Shown: in pieces, positions 15,971-23,334 of the stretch | Numbering within the stretch: position 1 is the stretch's first letter | Layout of the letters: each line of letters begins with the position of its first letter | Source of the DNA: Candidatus Poribacteria bacterium | GTDB taxonomy: Bacteria > Poribacteria > WGA-4E > WGA-3G | Reading direction: 5' to 3' | NCBI GenBank assembly: GCA_009843785.1 | Contig: VYCT01000066.1 | Coordinates: 1 to 35,608, forward strand | Length of the DNA: 35,608 nucleotides | The notes under the pieces: model-generated | What the model was told of the DNA's origin: nothing | Database searches by the model: none | What the model saw: only the letters and a program-made list of their open reading frames with translations | Program-made: the position numbers and the translations under genes

Positions 15971-17872
15971 ATGAAAATATCTAAAAAGAGACTCTATCTT
16001 ATACTGGGCTGCGTGCTCGTCTTTTATGCCGTGTTGGCTATCGCACCCGCGTTCGCACAGGACATGACTGAGGCTGAATATCGTCCTTTCCCGGTAGTCG
16101 GCAGCCGAACCGCAGCATGGATCGCCGCGCAGCTCCACCTATTGTTCGGATCCTTCATTCTCGGTGTCCCGATGTTCGCCGTTATCATCGAATTTATCGG
16201 CTGGAAGACCAAGGAGGAACGATACGATCGGATGGCACAGGAGTTCATTAAACTCTGTATGGGCGCGTTTTCGACAACAGCCTTACTCGGTGGAGTCCTC
16301 GTCTTCATTCTTATCTGGTGCTACCCGAAGGTGATGAGCAAACTCAGCGGGATATTCGGACCGACGATGATTTTTTATGTCATCCTGTTCTTCGGCGAAA
16401 CCTTTACGCTCTACCTCTATTCCTACGGATGGGATAAGATGCAGGGACGGCATAAAGGATGGCATCTCTTCCTCGGTGTTTTATTAAATGTGTGGGGCAC
16501 GGCGATTATGTTTGTCTCTAATTCATGGCTGACTTATCAGACGAGCCCGGCAACACAACACGGTATCATCTCTGAGATGCGAAAGAAATCTTGGGTTGAA
16601 GAAAAAATGGCTGCGGATCCGTCGCTAACACCTGAAACCGTTATGGAGGGGGTTACAAGCCATACAATGGTGCCACTCCACAATGAGACAACAGGCGAGT
16701 TCATGGCGACCGTTTGGGATGCCGTCAACAACTTTACGTGGATGCCGGTTAACATTCACCGGTTGATCGGAAATATTGCCTTCGGCGGTTCAATAGTGGC
16801 GGCTTATGCCGCGTTTCGCTTCCTCGTCGCGAAAACGAAGGAGGACAAAGCGCACTACGATTGGATGGGGTATAATGGAAACTTCATCGCACTCTGTGGA
16901 CTCATTCCATTACCGTTTGCAGGGTATTGGCTTGGCCGCGAAATCTACATGTTCAACAACACCATGGGCATTAATATGATGGGCAGCCTCTTCTCTTGGC
17001 TGTTTATCATTCAGGCGGTAATGATTGGTGTCCTATTCATCGGCGCGAACTACTACCTCTGGTCAGGTATGGGACGGATTGATGGTGCAGAGATTTATGC
17101 GCGCTACCGTCCGTACATGATTATCGTTATCATTGTCTGTGTTGCCATCTGGATGACCCCGCGAACACTCTCTAAAATCTCGACCGCCAGTGAACTGAGT
17201 GCTATGGGCGGCGCGAACCATCCGCATCTGGGATCTTTCGGACTCATGACTGCCAAGAATACAGCTGTGAATATCATTATCCTGACCACTTTCTTGAGTT
17301 TTCTATTTTATCGGCGTTCTGGGAAAACACCAACGGCGAGTTGGCGAACAGTCGGGAACATTGTGATCTCTGCTCTCTTCTTTTTCGCAGTCGTCTCAAT
17401 CGTGGTGATCGGTATCGTAGGATTTGCCGTGCCGACAGATTTTCGTGTCAACGTGCTAACCCCGTGGCAGGTCGTGATCGCCGTCGTTGTGATGTTCGCG
17501 GTGACGGTACTTGATGCTTTGATGTACAGGAGAGCGCAGACTTCGGGGACTATCAAATGGGGTGAGATGACAGACCGCTCACAATATGTGTTAATTCTCT
17601 TGGCAATTACATTTACGTCCTTGATGGGTTTGATGGGGTACGCTCGCTCCGGACTTCGAGAACAGTGGCATGTCTTCGGGGTCATGCCGGATACGTCCCC
17701 TGACGCGTTTACACCGCCTCTCAGCGAGGCAGTGAACATGGTCGCTATTATTATGGTTATCTTCTTCGCACTCGTCGGCTTTATCTTCTGGCTCGGTCTG
17801 TGGGGTGAAAAGAAAAAACAAACTGCGGCTCCGCCTGCGGAAGCGGAGGGTGTAGCTCAAGGGGATGATTAG
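15971..17872 (+). CDS. CydA-like (cytochrome bd subunit I-related) membrane protein
   Basis: This 633-residue protein has about 14 hydrophobic helices. The N-terminal half resembles cytochrome bd subunit I: AQLHLLFGSFILGVP (equivalent of the heme b595 His), FVSNSWLTYQTSPA (like ANSWMQ.PVG) and NIHRLIGNIAFGG (equivalent of the heme b558 His). The classical quinol-loop box GRQPW is absent; near the C-terminus a related-looking GYARSGLREQWHV may be its counterpart. No cydB or cydX follows. Instead come three cytochrome c genes, a pattern I recall for bd-like oxidases of Nitrospira and other deep lineages. It may pass electrons between quinone and cytochrome c, or reduce oxygen; the reaction is unproven. 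The ATG lies directly after a repeat element and lacks a clear ribosome site. Confidence 0.75.
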   Translation: MKISKKRLYLILGCVLVFYAVLAIAPAFAQDMTEAEYRPFPVVGSRTAAWIAAQLHLLFGSFILGVPMFAVIIEFIGWKTKEERYDRMAQEFIKLCMGAFSTTALLGGVLVFILIWCYPKVMSKLSGIFGPTMIFYVILFFGETFTLYLYSYGWDKMQGRHKGWHLFLGVLLNVWGTAIMFVSNSWLTYQTSPATQHGIISEMRKKSWVEEKMAADPSLTPETVMEGVTSHTMVPLHNETTGEFMATVWDAVNNFTWMPVNIHRLIGNIAFGGSIVAAYAAFRFLVAKTKEDKAHYDWMGYNGNFIALCGLIPLPFAGYWLGREIYMFNNTMGINMMGSLFSWLFIIQAVMIGVLFIGANYYLWSGMGRIDGAEIYARYRPYMIIVIIVCVAIWMTPRTLSKISTASELSAMGGANHPHLGSFGLMTAKNTAVNIIILTTFLSFLFYRRSGKTPTASWRTVGNIVISALFFFAVVSIVVIGIVGFAVPTDFRVNVLTPWQVVIAVVVMFAVTVLDALMYRRAQTSGTIKWGEMTDRSQYVLILLAITFTSLMGLMGYARSGLREQWHVFGVMPDTSPDAFTPPLSEAVNMVAIIMVIFFALVGFIFWLGLWGEKKKQTAAPPAEAEGVAQGDD

Positions 17873-17989
17873 ATGAGAAGGATATGTTCGATTCTGGAAT
17901 TAGTCAGGTGCTGATTCTAAGAGGGTGGTAAACTAAGCAACTTTGCATTGCTAAATATTGGAACTGTCACCTCAACCCGATCTACTTAA

Positions 17990-18046
17990 TCAAAAACCCG
18001 CTCGTAATGAAATGGAGAGCGGAGCGAAAACTTAATAATTAAAAAT
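17990..18046 (+). promoter_or_regulatory. Structured mRNA leader, copy A (covarying stem)
   Basis: CCGCTC (17998-18003) and GAGCGG (18017-18022) pair perfectly around a 13-nt loop. They are followed by a conserved GAAAACTTAATA and TAAAAATATG, where the last three bases are the start codon of 18047. The aligned 60 bases share 44 identities with the leader at 19677-19736, and three of the six base pairs differ by compensatory changes. No Shine-Dalgarno sequence lies between the stem and the ATG. Confidence 0.55.
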
Positions 18047-19555
18047 ATGTCGAGAAATACGCTTATAAAAATCGCAAGTCTAATCTTAATGGTGGTGAGT
18101 TTCATCGCCTATATCGCTGGCGCATCTGCATTTCCAATCGCCTCGGAAAACCTACTGCCTTGGTCGGTCTGGTTTCTAATCGCGGTAATTGTAAACATCG
18201 TCTTGTGGTCCAGCGTTATGAGATTACTAACGTTCTCGCTTGCCGTGATATGGTTTTATGCCTTTGTTGCAGGCTTGGTACCGGAAAGTTCCACAGCGGT
18301 GAATTTAACCGAACTGGATTGGAGCGACCCGGAGGCTGTGGCTGAACAAGGTGCCTTGGTCTTTAACGGAAAAGGACAATGTGCCGCGTGCCATACCGTG
18401 GATACCTCCGCACCGCCAGGAAGGTGTCCCGACTTGACAGACATCGGCACTAACGCTGCAACCCGTGTACCCGGTATGGATGCCAAAGCGTATTTGATTG
18501 AATCCATGTATCAACCGGCGAACTTTCTTGTGCCCGGCTACGGCAAAATTATGCCAGAGGTATGGAAGGCACCGATCGCGCTCTCCAAATTAGAGATCGA
18601 AGCGGTTATCGCTTATCTCCAGAGTCAAGGCGGCGAAATTGACCCGACACCGTTTGATGAACCTATAGATAGAGCGGACGCAGGGGCCACTGCTGACGCA
18701 CTTCCGCCCTTGTTGACCGGTGACTCGGAACTCGGCAAAAAGGTGTTTGTCGATGCTGCATGTATCTCATGCCATGCTGTGACAGGAATAGAGAGTCCAG
18801 CAGCGGGTGAAACAACAAATGAAGACTTTGAAGATGTCACCGCACCCGATCTCTCCGAGATCGCAGCCTTTAATGACATGCGCTACCTTGAAGAGTCAAT
18901 CCTTGTACCCGGCGCGCAAATTGTGAGCGGTTATGGTGCCGTTACCGTCCGTGCCAAAGGAACGACCTTCCAAGGAACGCTCGTCTCACAGGACGAAGAA
19001 AAAATTGTCGTCCGAACCAAAGCAGCTGACGGAACCGAAGAAGAACATACCATCTTATTGAGTGAAATTGATGATGAGCCAATTGAAGAACTCACAAACC
19101 TGAAAGCGAGGGGTTATTTTACATTAACCCTAACGCCTGCGGATGCGGATGCACCCGTAAGTGGTCAATTGGTTTCCGAAACTGATGAAACGGTAACGCT
19201 TAAGGTTGGTGAGGAAAATCAAACGTTTTCTAAAACAGATGTGAAGATGCAAATGACGCTTGTCGATTATGATGATGAAGAAACTGTTGGCGAACATGTT
19301 TCGGGAACAATGGACGACTTCGAAATTGTTTTAATCATTGATCGCACTGAGGAGACTTATGATCCGTTTGATTATCAAAGTGGTACCATGACCCGTGCGT
19401 CTGGCAAGAGGTTGCTTGTTACATCGCCGATGCCCGAAAACTTCCCGATCATCTTATCAGTGGCGGATTTGACCAACCTACTCTCTTTCTTAAGCACACT
19501 CACGGGCGCGACAGCGGAAGCAGCAGAGGAGACAGAAGATACTCCTGCAGAATAA
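18047..19555 (+). CDS. Membrane-anchored diheme cytochrome c with two beta-modules
   Basis: This 502-residue protein has three N-terminal membrane helices (about 8-30, 40-58 and 62-82), then two heme sites, CAACH at 112 and CISCH at 239. The second heme domain is split by an insertion. After YEESILVPGAQ-type sequence comes a beta-module (RAKGTTFQGTLVSQDEEKIVV), then a second one (352-400, LKARGYFTLTLTPADA...), then the closing MPENFPIILSVADLTNLLSFLS. The first module and closing segment follow the plan of Planctomycete-type heme-binding domains (TIGR02603-like). The second matches the insert in CoxB in this window. It likely receives or donates electrons to the CydA-like protein encoded just upstream. 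Translation seems to depend on the leader at 17990 rather than on a normal ribosome site. Confidence 0.88.
   Translation: MSRNTLIKIASLILMVVSFIAYIAGASAFPIASENLLPWSVWFLIAVIVNIVLWSSVMRLLTFSLAVIWFYAFVAGLVPESSTAVNLTELDWSDPEAVAEQGALVFNGKGQCAACHTVDTSAPPGRCPDLTDIGTNAATRVPGMDAKAYLIESMYQPANFLVPGYGKIMPEVWKAPIALSKLEIEAVIAYLQSQGGEIDPTPFDEPIDRADAGATADALPPLLTGDSELGKKVFVDAACISCHAVTGIESPAAGETTNEDFEDVTAPDLSEIAAFNDMRYLEESILVPGAQIVSGYGAVTVRAKGTTFQGTLVSQDEEKIVVRTKAADGTEEEHTILLSEIDDEPIEELTNLKARGYFTLTLTPADADAPVSGQLVSETDETVTLKVGEENQTFSKTDVKMQMTLVDYDDEETVGEHVSGTMDDFEIVLIIDRTEETYDPFDYQSGTMTRASGKRLLVTSPMPENFPIILSVADLTNLLSFLSTLTGATAEAAEETEDTPAE
19100..19246 (+). other. Shared 49-residue module within the diheme cytochrome c
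   Basis: Encodes residues 352-400. Against CoxB residues 191-240 it shares about 29 of 50 positions, including LKA-GYF, LTPADA and QT-SK--VK. The two DNA segments are also visibly alike, which suggests a fairly recent duplication or transfer between the two genes. Confidence 0.8.
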
Positions 19556-19676
19556 CAGATAATGAATCGTAGTTCGGGGCCCGACCCATCACTGGAAACG
19601 GGCAACCATCTGTAATGTCCAAGTAAAGTTTTTTTTTCAGTTGCTTGATAAAGTTACAAACCTTGCCTCAAATTAA

Positions 19677-19733
19677 CCGAAAACCTGCCTGAAACGAAGT
19701 AGAAGGCAGAGCAGAAACTTAATAGCTAAAAAT
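19677..19733 (+). promoter_or_regulatory. Structured mRNA leader, copy B (covarying stem)
   Basis: CTGCCT (19685-19690) and AGGCAG (19704-19709) pair perfectly around a 13-nt loop. The same downstream AAACTTAATA and TAAAAATATG run into the start codon at 19734. Relative to copy A, three pairs changed from C-G, T-A and C-G to T-A, C-G and T-A, keeping the stem. There is no visible Shine-Dalgarno sequence here either. Confidence 0.55.
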
Positions 19734-20510
19734 ATGAAGAAGATGTCGCTTTTTACAATATGTCTCATAATTCTGGTTGGGTCTTGGGTCTTCCTACGTT
19801 TCGTCGTTGGAGGCATCATCTCAGTACCGATACCCGGTAGCGTGATTGCGATGTATATGGGGCTGATAGTCATCGCTATCTTGGTGCATATCTCTGTTGA
19901 GGACTCGCTCTTTCGCGAGTTTCGCCGCCCTATCCTTGAAACGCTGGTGGATGACAAACGCCGTCTTCACCGTCGCGTGCTTGTGGTGTTGATCCCGCTC
20001 CTTCTACTCGGTTATACCTACTCGATTATCGCACAACGAGCGAATCCACCGGGAAGCCCGCGGGACGCACACCCATCGCCGCCCCTTGAATTGACCTACA
20101 AAGATGAGGTCATCGGCACGATGCAAGATGTCGTCAACCCCTTCCGACACTATGAAAAAGATGACCCGGAGGCGTTCAGAGCGCATGTTGAAAACGGTAA
20201 ACGCGTCTATCATCATAATTGCTTTTACTGCCACGGAGACCACTTAGATGGGCAAGGGCATTTCGCGCCATACCTTCAGCCGCTACCCGCTAATTTCCAG
20301 GACCCAGGCATTATTCCCAACTTCCAAGAATCTTTCTTCTTTTGGCGAATTGCTAAGGGCGGACCCGGATTACCCGCAGCCGGGACACCTTGGGATTCAG
20401 CAATGCCTATCTGGGAAAACACCTTGACGAAAGACGAAATTTGGGACGTTATCCTATTTCTATCGGATTACACCGGTTATCAGTTCCGAACCTTTGGGGA
20501 GGCACACTAA
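19734..20510 (+). CDS. Membrane-anchored monoheme cytochrome c
   Basis: This 258-residue protein has two N-terminal membrane helices (about 5-45, hairpin-like), a charged linker, another hydrophobic segment near 80-95 (VLVVLIPLLLLGYTYS), and a C-terminal class I cytochrome c domain with one heme site, CFYCH at 163-167. GDHLDGQGHFAPYLQPLPANF and PWDSAMPIWENTLTKDEIWDVILFLSDYTG follow, with the Met of SAMPIW the likely sixth ligand. It is two bases from the next cytochrome gene, so the two are surely co-transcribed and probably act together with the CydA-like protein. Confidence 0.87.
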   Translation: MKKMSLFTICLIILVGSWVFLRFVVGGIISVPIPGSVIAMYMGLIVIAILVHISVEDSLFREFRRPILETLVDDKRRLHRRVLVVLIPLLLLGYTYSIIAQRANPPGSPRDAHPSPPLELTYKDEVIGTMQDVVNPFRHYEKDDPEAFRAHVENGKRVYHHNCFYCHGDHLDGQGHFAPYLQPLPANFQDPGIIPNFQESFFFWRIAKGGPGLPAAGTPWDSAMPIWENTLTKDEIWDVILFLSDYTGYQFRTFGEAH

Positions 20511-20512
20511 AA

Positions 20513-22225
20513 ATGAGAATCAGAACAGTCGCTCTCCTACTTATCCTGTTTGGAATGTTTGGTGTGCTTAGCCTTACATACGCGCAGAATGCACCGGAGG
20601 CTTCCGAAAAAGGAAAACAGGTTTATGAAAATAGCTGCGCACACTGCCACGGCACCGAAGGCAGAGGCGACGGCTCCGCAGCGGAAAATCTGCTCCCAAA
20701 ACCGAGGGATTTTACACGCGGTTTGTATAAAATCCGGTCCACAGGAACCGGAGAACTGCCAACCGATCAAGATCTGTTTGACATCATCACCGAAGGGATG
20801 CCCGGCTCGTCTATGCCTCCGTGGGATACTGCCTTAAGTGCCAACGACCGCTGGGAAGTGGTGGCATATATCAAAACCTTCTACGACGGCTTTAAGGAGG
20901 CTGAAACACCGCCAAAGCAGATTAACCTGTCCGGGAAAGTCCCTTACTCTGAACAGAGTGTAGAAACCGGAAAAGCACTTTATACCGAACTCGGTTGTGT
21001 GGAATGCCACGGAAACATCGGAAGAGGGGACGGCACTTCGGCACCGGACCTGACCGATGAATGGGGATTCCAGAGCTGGCCCGCGAATCTGACGCAGGGT
21101 TGGAATTTCCGCGGCGGCGCAGACACCGAAGACATCTTCAAACGCTTCGTCGGCGGACTCGCCGGTTCTGCTATGCCAGCATTTGAGGGCGATAGCTTTC
21201 CAGGCTTCGGACTGACAGCTGAAGAATCCAGTCGCATGATTGAATTGGATAACAAAGATGAAATGACAGAAGCAGAGGAAGAAGAATCCGCCCAGCTTTA
21301 CGAGAAATACGATGCTGCTGTTGACATCGCTCTCAACCTTGCAGAAGGTACAGAACTGTCTGCAGAAGAAAAACAGATTTATGATGATGCGATGAAAGTC
21401 GTCTATGAAAAGAGTTGGCATCTGGCGAACTATGTTAAATCGCTTATGCCTGAGAAACGTCCTGAACCCGCTATCGGCAACAACGTACTCCGTTCACAAT
21501 ACATTCACGGTGAGTTGCCTGAAATGGATAATGCCGCATGGGAGACGCTTGAAGCAAGGTATTTCCCGCTCGTAGGGCAAATCGTCATTGAACCTCGGCA
21601 GTTTAATCCAACGATTGATGCTGTGAATGTTAAATCGTATTACAATGACACAGAGGTCGCTTTCCTCTTTGTGTGGGACGACCGGACGCACACGACTGAC
21701 GAGACCGATGAGGAGACGGGGAAAACCCTTGAAGATGCCTTAGCAGTCCAGTTTCCGGCGAAAGTGCCGCAAGGACCGACCGCACCGAAACCCTATTTCT
21801 TATGGGGTGGTAGACTGCCGGTCTATCTATGGCACTGGAAAGCCTCCGCACCTGAACAGGTGACCGAGCTGACCGCCAAAGGTGTTAACAATGCAGAAGT
21901 GCAGGAAGCACAGGGCGAATTAAAAGCACAAGCCACCTATACAGAGGGGCAATACAAACTATGGGTGAAACGCGCCTTAAAGACTGAGGACAAAAAGGAC
22001 TTGCAACTTGATCCCGGTGTCTTCGTGCCTATCGCTTTCTCGGCGTGGGACGGCGCGAACGGTGATGTTGACACAAAACGGGTCATGACAAGCTGGTATA
22101 CTTTTGTGCTTGAACCTGTACCATCTTCAAAGCGGTTCATTTATCCGCCCGTAATTGCACTGCTCTCTGTTGGCTTCCTCTTCGGTTTACGCGCATTCGT
22201 ACAACGCAGAAATTCAGAAGAATAG
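20513..22225 (+). CDS. Diheme cytochrome c fused to an ethylbenzene-dehydrogenase-type heme b domain
   Basis: This 570-residue protein begins with a signal peptide (about 1-22). It has two cytochrome c domains with CAHCH at 42 and CVECH at 162, then an EB_dh/DMSO-reductase-II gamma-like domain (about 325-535, with YIHGE, VKSYYNDTEVAFLFVWDD and LWGGRLPVYLWHWKA) that in known enzymes binds a single heme b. It closes with a membrane anchor (FIYPPVIALLSVGFLFGLRAF). Between heme c 2 and the EB_dh part is a glutamate-rich helical insert (about 245-290). The ATG at 20513 is preferred over an upstream in-frame start because GGGGAGG lies 10 bases before it and the signal peptide begins there. No molybdopterin catalytic subunit is nearby, which is odd for this gamma-type domain. 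Confidence 0.87.
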   Translation: MRIRTVALLLILFGMFGVLSLTYAQNAPEASEKGKQVYENSCAHCHGTEGRGDGSAAENLLPKPRDFTRGLYKIRSTGTGELPTDQDLFDIITEGMPGSSMPPWDTALSANDRWEVVAYIKTFYDGFKEAETPPKQINLSGKVPYSEQSVETGKALYTELGCVECHGNIGRGDGTSAPDLTDEWGFQSWPANLTQGWNFRGGADTEDIFKRFVGGLAGSAMPAFEGDSFPGFGLTAEESSRMIELDNKDEMTEAEEEESAQLYEKYDAAVDIALNLAEGTELSAEEKQIYDDAMKVVYEKSWHLANYVKSLMPEKRPEPAIGNNVLRSQYIHGELPEMDNAAWETLEARYFPLVGQIVIEPRQFNPTIDAVNVKSYYNDTEVAFLFVWDDRTHTTDETDEETGKTLEDALAVQFPAKVPQGPTAPKPYFLWGGRLPVYLWHWKASAPEQVTELTAKGVNNAEVQEAQGELKAQATYTEGQYKLWVKRALKTEDKKDLQLDPGVFVPIAFSAWDGANGDVDTKRVMTSWYTFVLEPVPSSKRFIYPPVIALLSVGFLFGLRAFVQRRNSEE

Positions 22226-22403
22226 TTAGTTGTCGGTGTTCAGTTCAAGTGATGCTTGAAGATAATCAAAGGCTTTTAACTGAATACCGATAACTGATAA
22301 CGAATAATCAATTAATCTCTAATTACCAGTGTTCAGTTCAAGAAACTCTTGTGGATAATCAAAGGCTCCTTAACTGAAAACTGACAACCGATAACTGATA
22401 ACT
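22226..22403. repeat. Heptamer hairpin element, two tandem copies (5 and 6)
   Basis: Two units, about 22236-22302 and 22329-22403, share GTGTTCAGTTCAAG, GATAATCAAAGGCT and TTAACTGAA before runs of CCGATAA and CTGATAA. TTCAGTT and AACTGAA within each unit are inverted. The second unit has the core word CTTGTGG seen in copies 3 and 7. Confidence 0.75.
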
Positions 22404-22422
22404 ATTAAAAAGGAGAAAAAAA

Positions 22423-23205
22423 ATGAAATCCTATTTGTTGGCAACTCTCACGGTGCTTCTCGCGTGCTGCTACATTGGGACAGTTTTCGCGGCTGACTCC
22501 GACGCAGGCGAAATGGAAATGTTGGTATTTCCTGAAGCGTATAAGGCTATGAAGGTGGGCAACGGCGGCACAATTAGTGGTGTTGTGAAGTTTGAAGGAG
22601 ACGTGCCTGAGAAGAAAGCACTGGAAATCACTAAAGACAAGCAAGTTTGTGGTGCTGACGAAAAGTTTGATGAGTCACTGGTCGTTGGTGAGGGCAACGC
22701 TTTAAAAAATACAATTGTCTACCTAATTGACATTTCAACAGGTAAAGATTTTGACAAAGATGCCAAAGTGGAGATTGACCAGAAGGGTTGCAAATTTACA
22801 CCGCATGTCCAGATCGTTCCTGTTGGCGAACGCTTAACAATGCTAAATTCCGATAAGATTATGCACAATGTGCATATCTTCAGTAAGATCAACAAATCGG
22901 TTAACAAAGCGCAGCCAAAAGCCCGTCGGAAGATGCCCCTCAAGGCTGTCAAGAAGGCGGAAGGTCCCGTCGAAGTCAAATGCGACGTTCACGGGTGGAT
23001 GTCTGCTTGGATTTCTTACGTACCGCACCCCTATTTTGCTGTTACCAACGAAAAGGGTGAATTCACGCTTGAAGATGTTCCGGCAGGTGAATATAAACTC
23101 GGCTATTGGCATGAAGCGTGTGGCACGAACAGCAAGGCACCCGTCGCTGTTACTGTAGAAGCTGGCGGCACCATCACGCAAAATTTCACGCTGAAACTGA
23201 AATAG
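22423..23205 (+). CDS. Periplasmic cupredoxin, amicyanin-type copper site (paralogue 2)
   Basis: This 260-residue paralogue of the protein at 15071 has a signal peptide cleaved probably after VFA (about residue 24). Shared blocks are ISGVVKFEGDVP, DQKGC...PHVQIVPVG, MHNVHIFSK and CDVHGWM. These give His, Cys, His and Met for a type 1 copper site with Cys-x2-His-x2-Met spacing. The C-terminal domain (GEFTLEDVPAGEYKLGYWHEACG) is again regulatory-like. AAAAGGAG lies 9 bases before the ATG. It closes the CydA-like module, so copper proteins flank that module on both sides. It may serve the aa3 oxidase downstream as electron donor. Confidence 0.85.
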   Translation: MKSYLLATLTVLLACCYIGTVFAADSDAGEMEMLVFPEAYKAMKVGNGGTISGVVKFEGDVPEKKALEITKDKQVCGADEKFDESLVVGEGNALKNTIVYLIDISTGKDFDKDAKVEIDQKGCKFTPHVQIVPVGERLTMLNSDKIMHNVHIFSKINKSVNKAQPKARRKMPLKAVKKAEGPVEVKCDVHGWMSAWISYVPHPYFAVTNEKGEFTLEDVPAGEYKLGYWHEACGTNSKAPVAVTVEAGGTITQNFTLKLK

Positions 23206-23334
23206 CGATCAGCAATCGGCATGCTTCGCAGTGAGAATGGTCGGCAAGAGGTTTCCCTTGTGGTAGACACAGAGGTTTTGCATTCCATAACGACTGAAGG
23301 TTTCCGACAGCCGACAGTTTCCGACAGCCGAATT
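23206..23334. repeat. Heptamer hairpin element, copy 7, overlapping the ABC ATPase start
   Basis: Left units CGATCAG, CAATCGG and TGGTCGG; core AAGAGGTTTCCCTTGTGG; right units CCGACAG (three times) and CCGAATT. The 18-base word at 23222-23239 recurs exactly at 33233-33250. It encodes the apparent first 37 residues of the ATP-binding protein and ends where the usual family N-terminus begins. Confidence 0.7.

Noticed and set aside
15971-17872. Ordinary cytochrome bd oxidase
   Set aside because: The protein lacks a recognisable GRQPW loop, is longer than CydA, and no cydB or cydX follows.
20390-20512. A longer form of the EB_dh cytochrome starting inside the previous gene
   Set aside because: The ATG at 20513 has a strong ribosome site and begins a normal signal peptide; the upstream frame only shadows the preceding cytochrome gene.
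20834-21421. 195-residue minus-strand frame within the EB_dh cytochrome
   Set aside because: It is rich in Cys, Phe and Ser as expected from antisense reading; the plus strand has clear heme motifs.
20513-22225. Nitrite oxidoreductase or DMSO reductase type II operon
   Set aside because: Only a gamma-like heme b domain is present; no molybdopterin subunit, iron-sulfur subunit or delta chaperone is in the window.
22226-22403. Tandem repeats as a possible CRISPR array
   Set aside because: Units are only two, differ from each other, and consist of heptamers without unique spacers; no cas gene is present.
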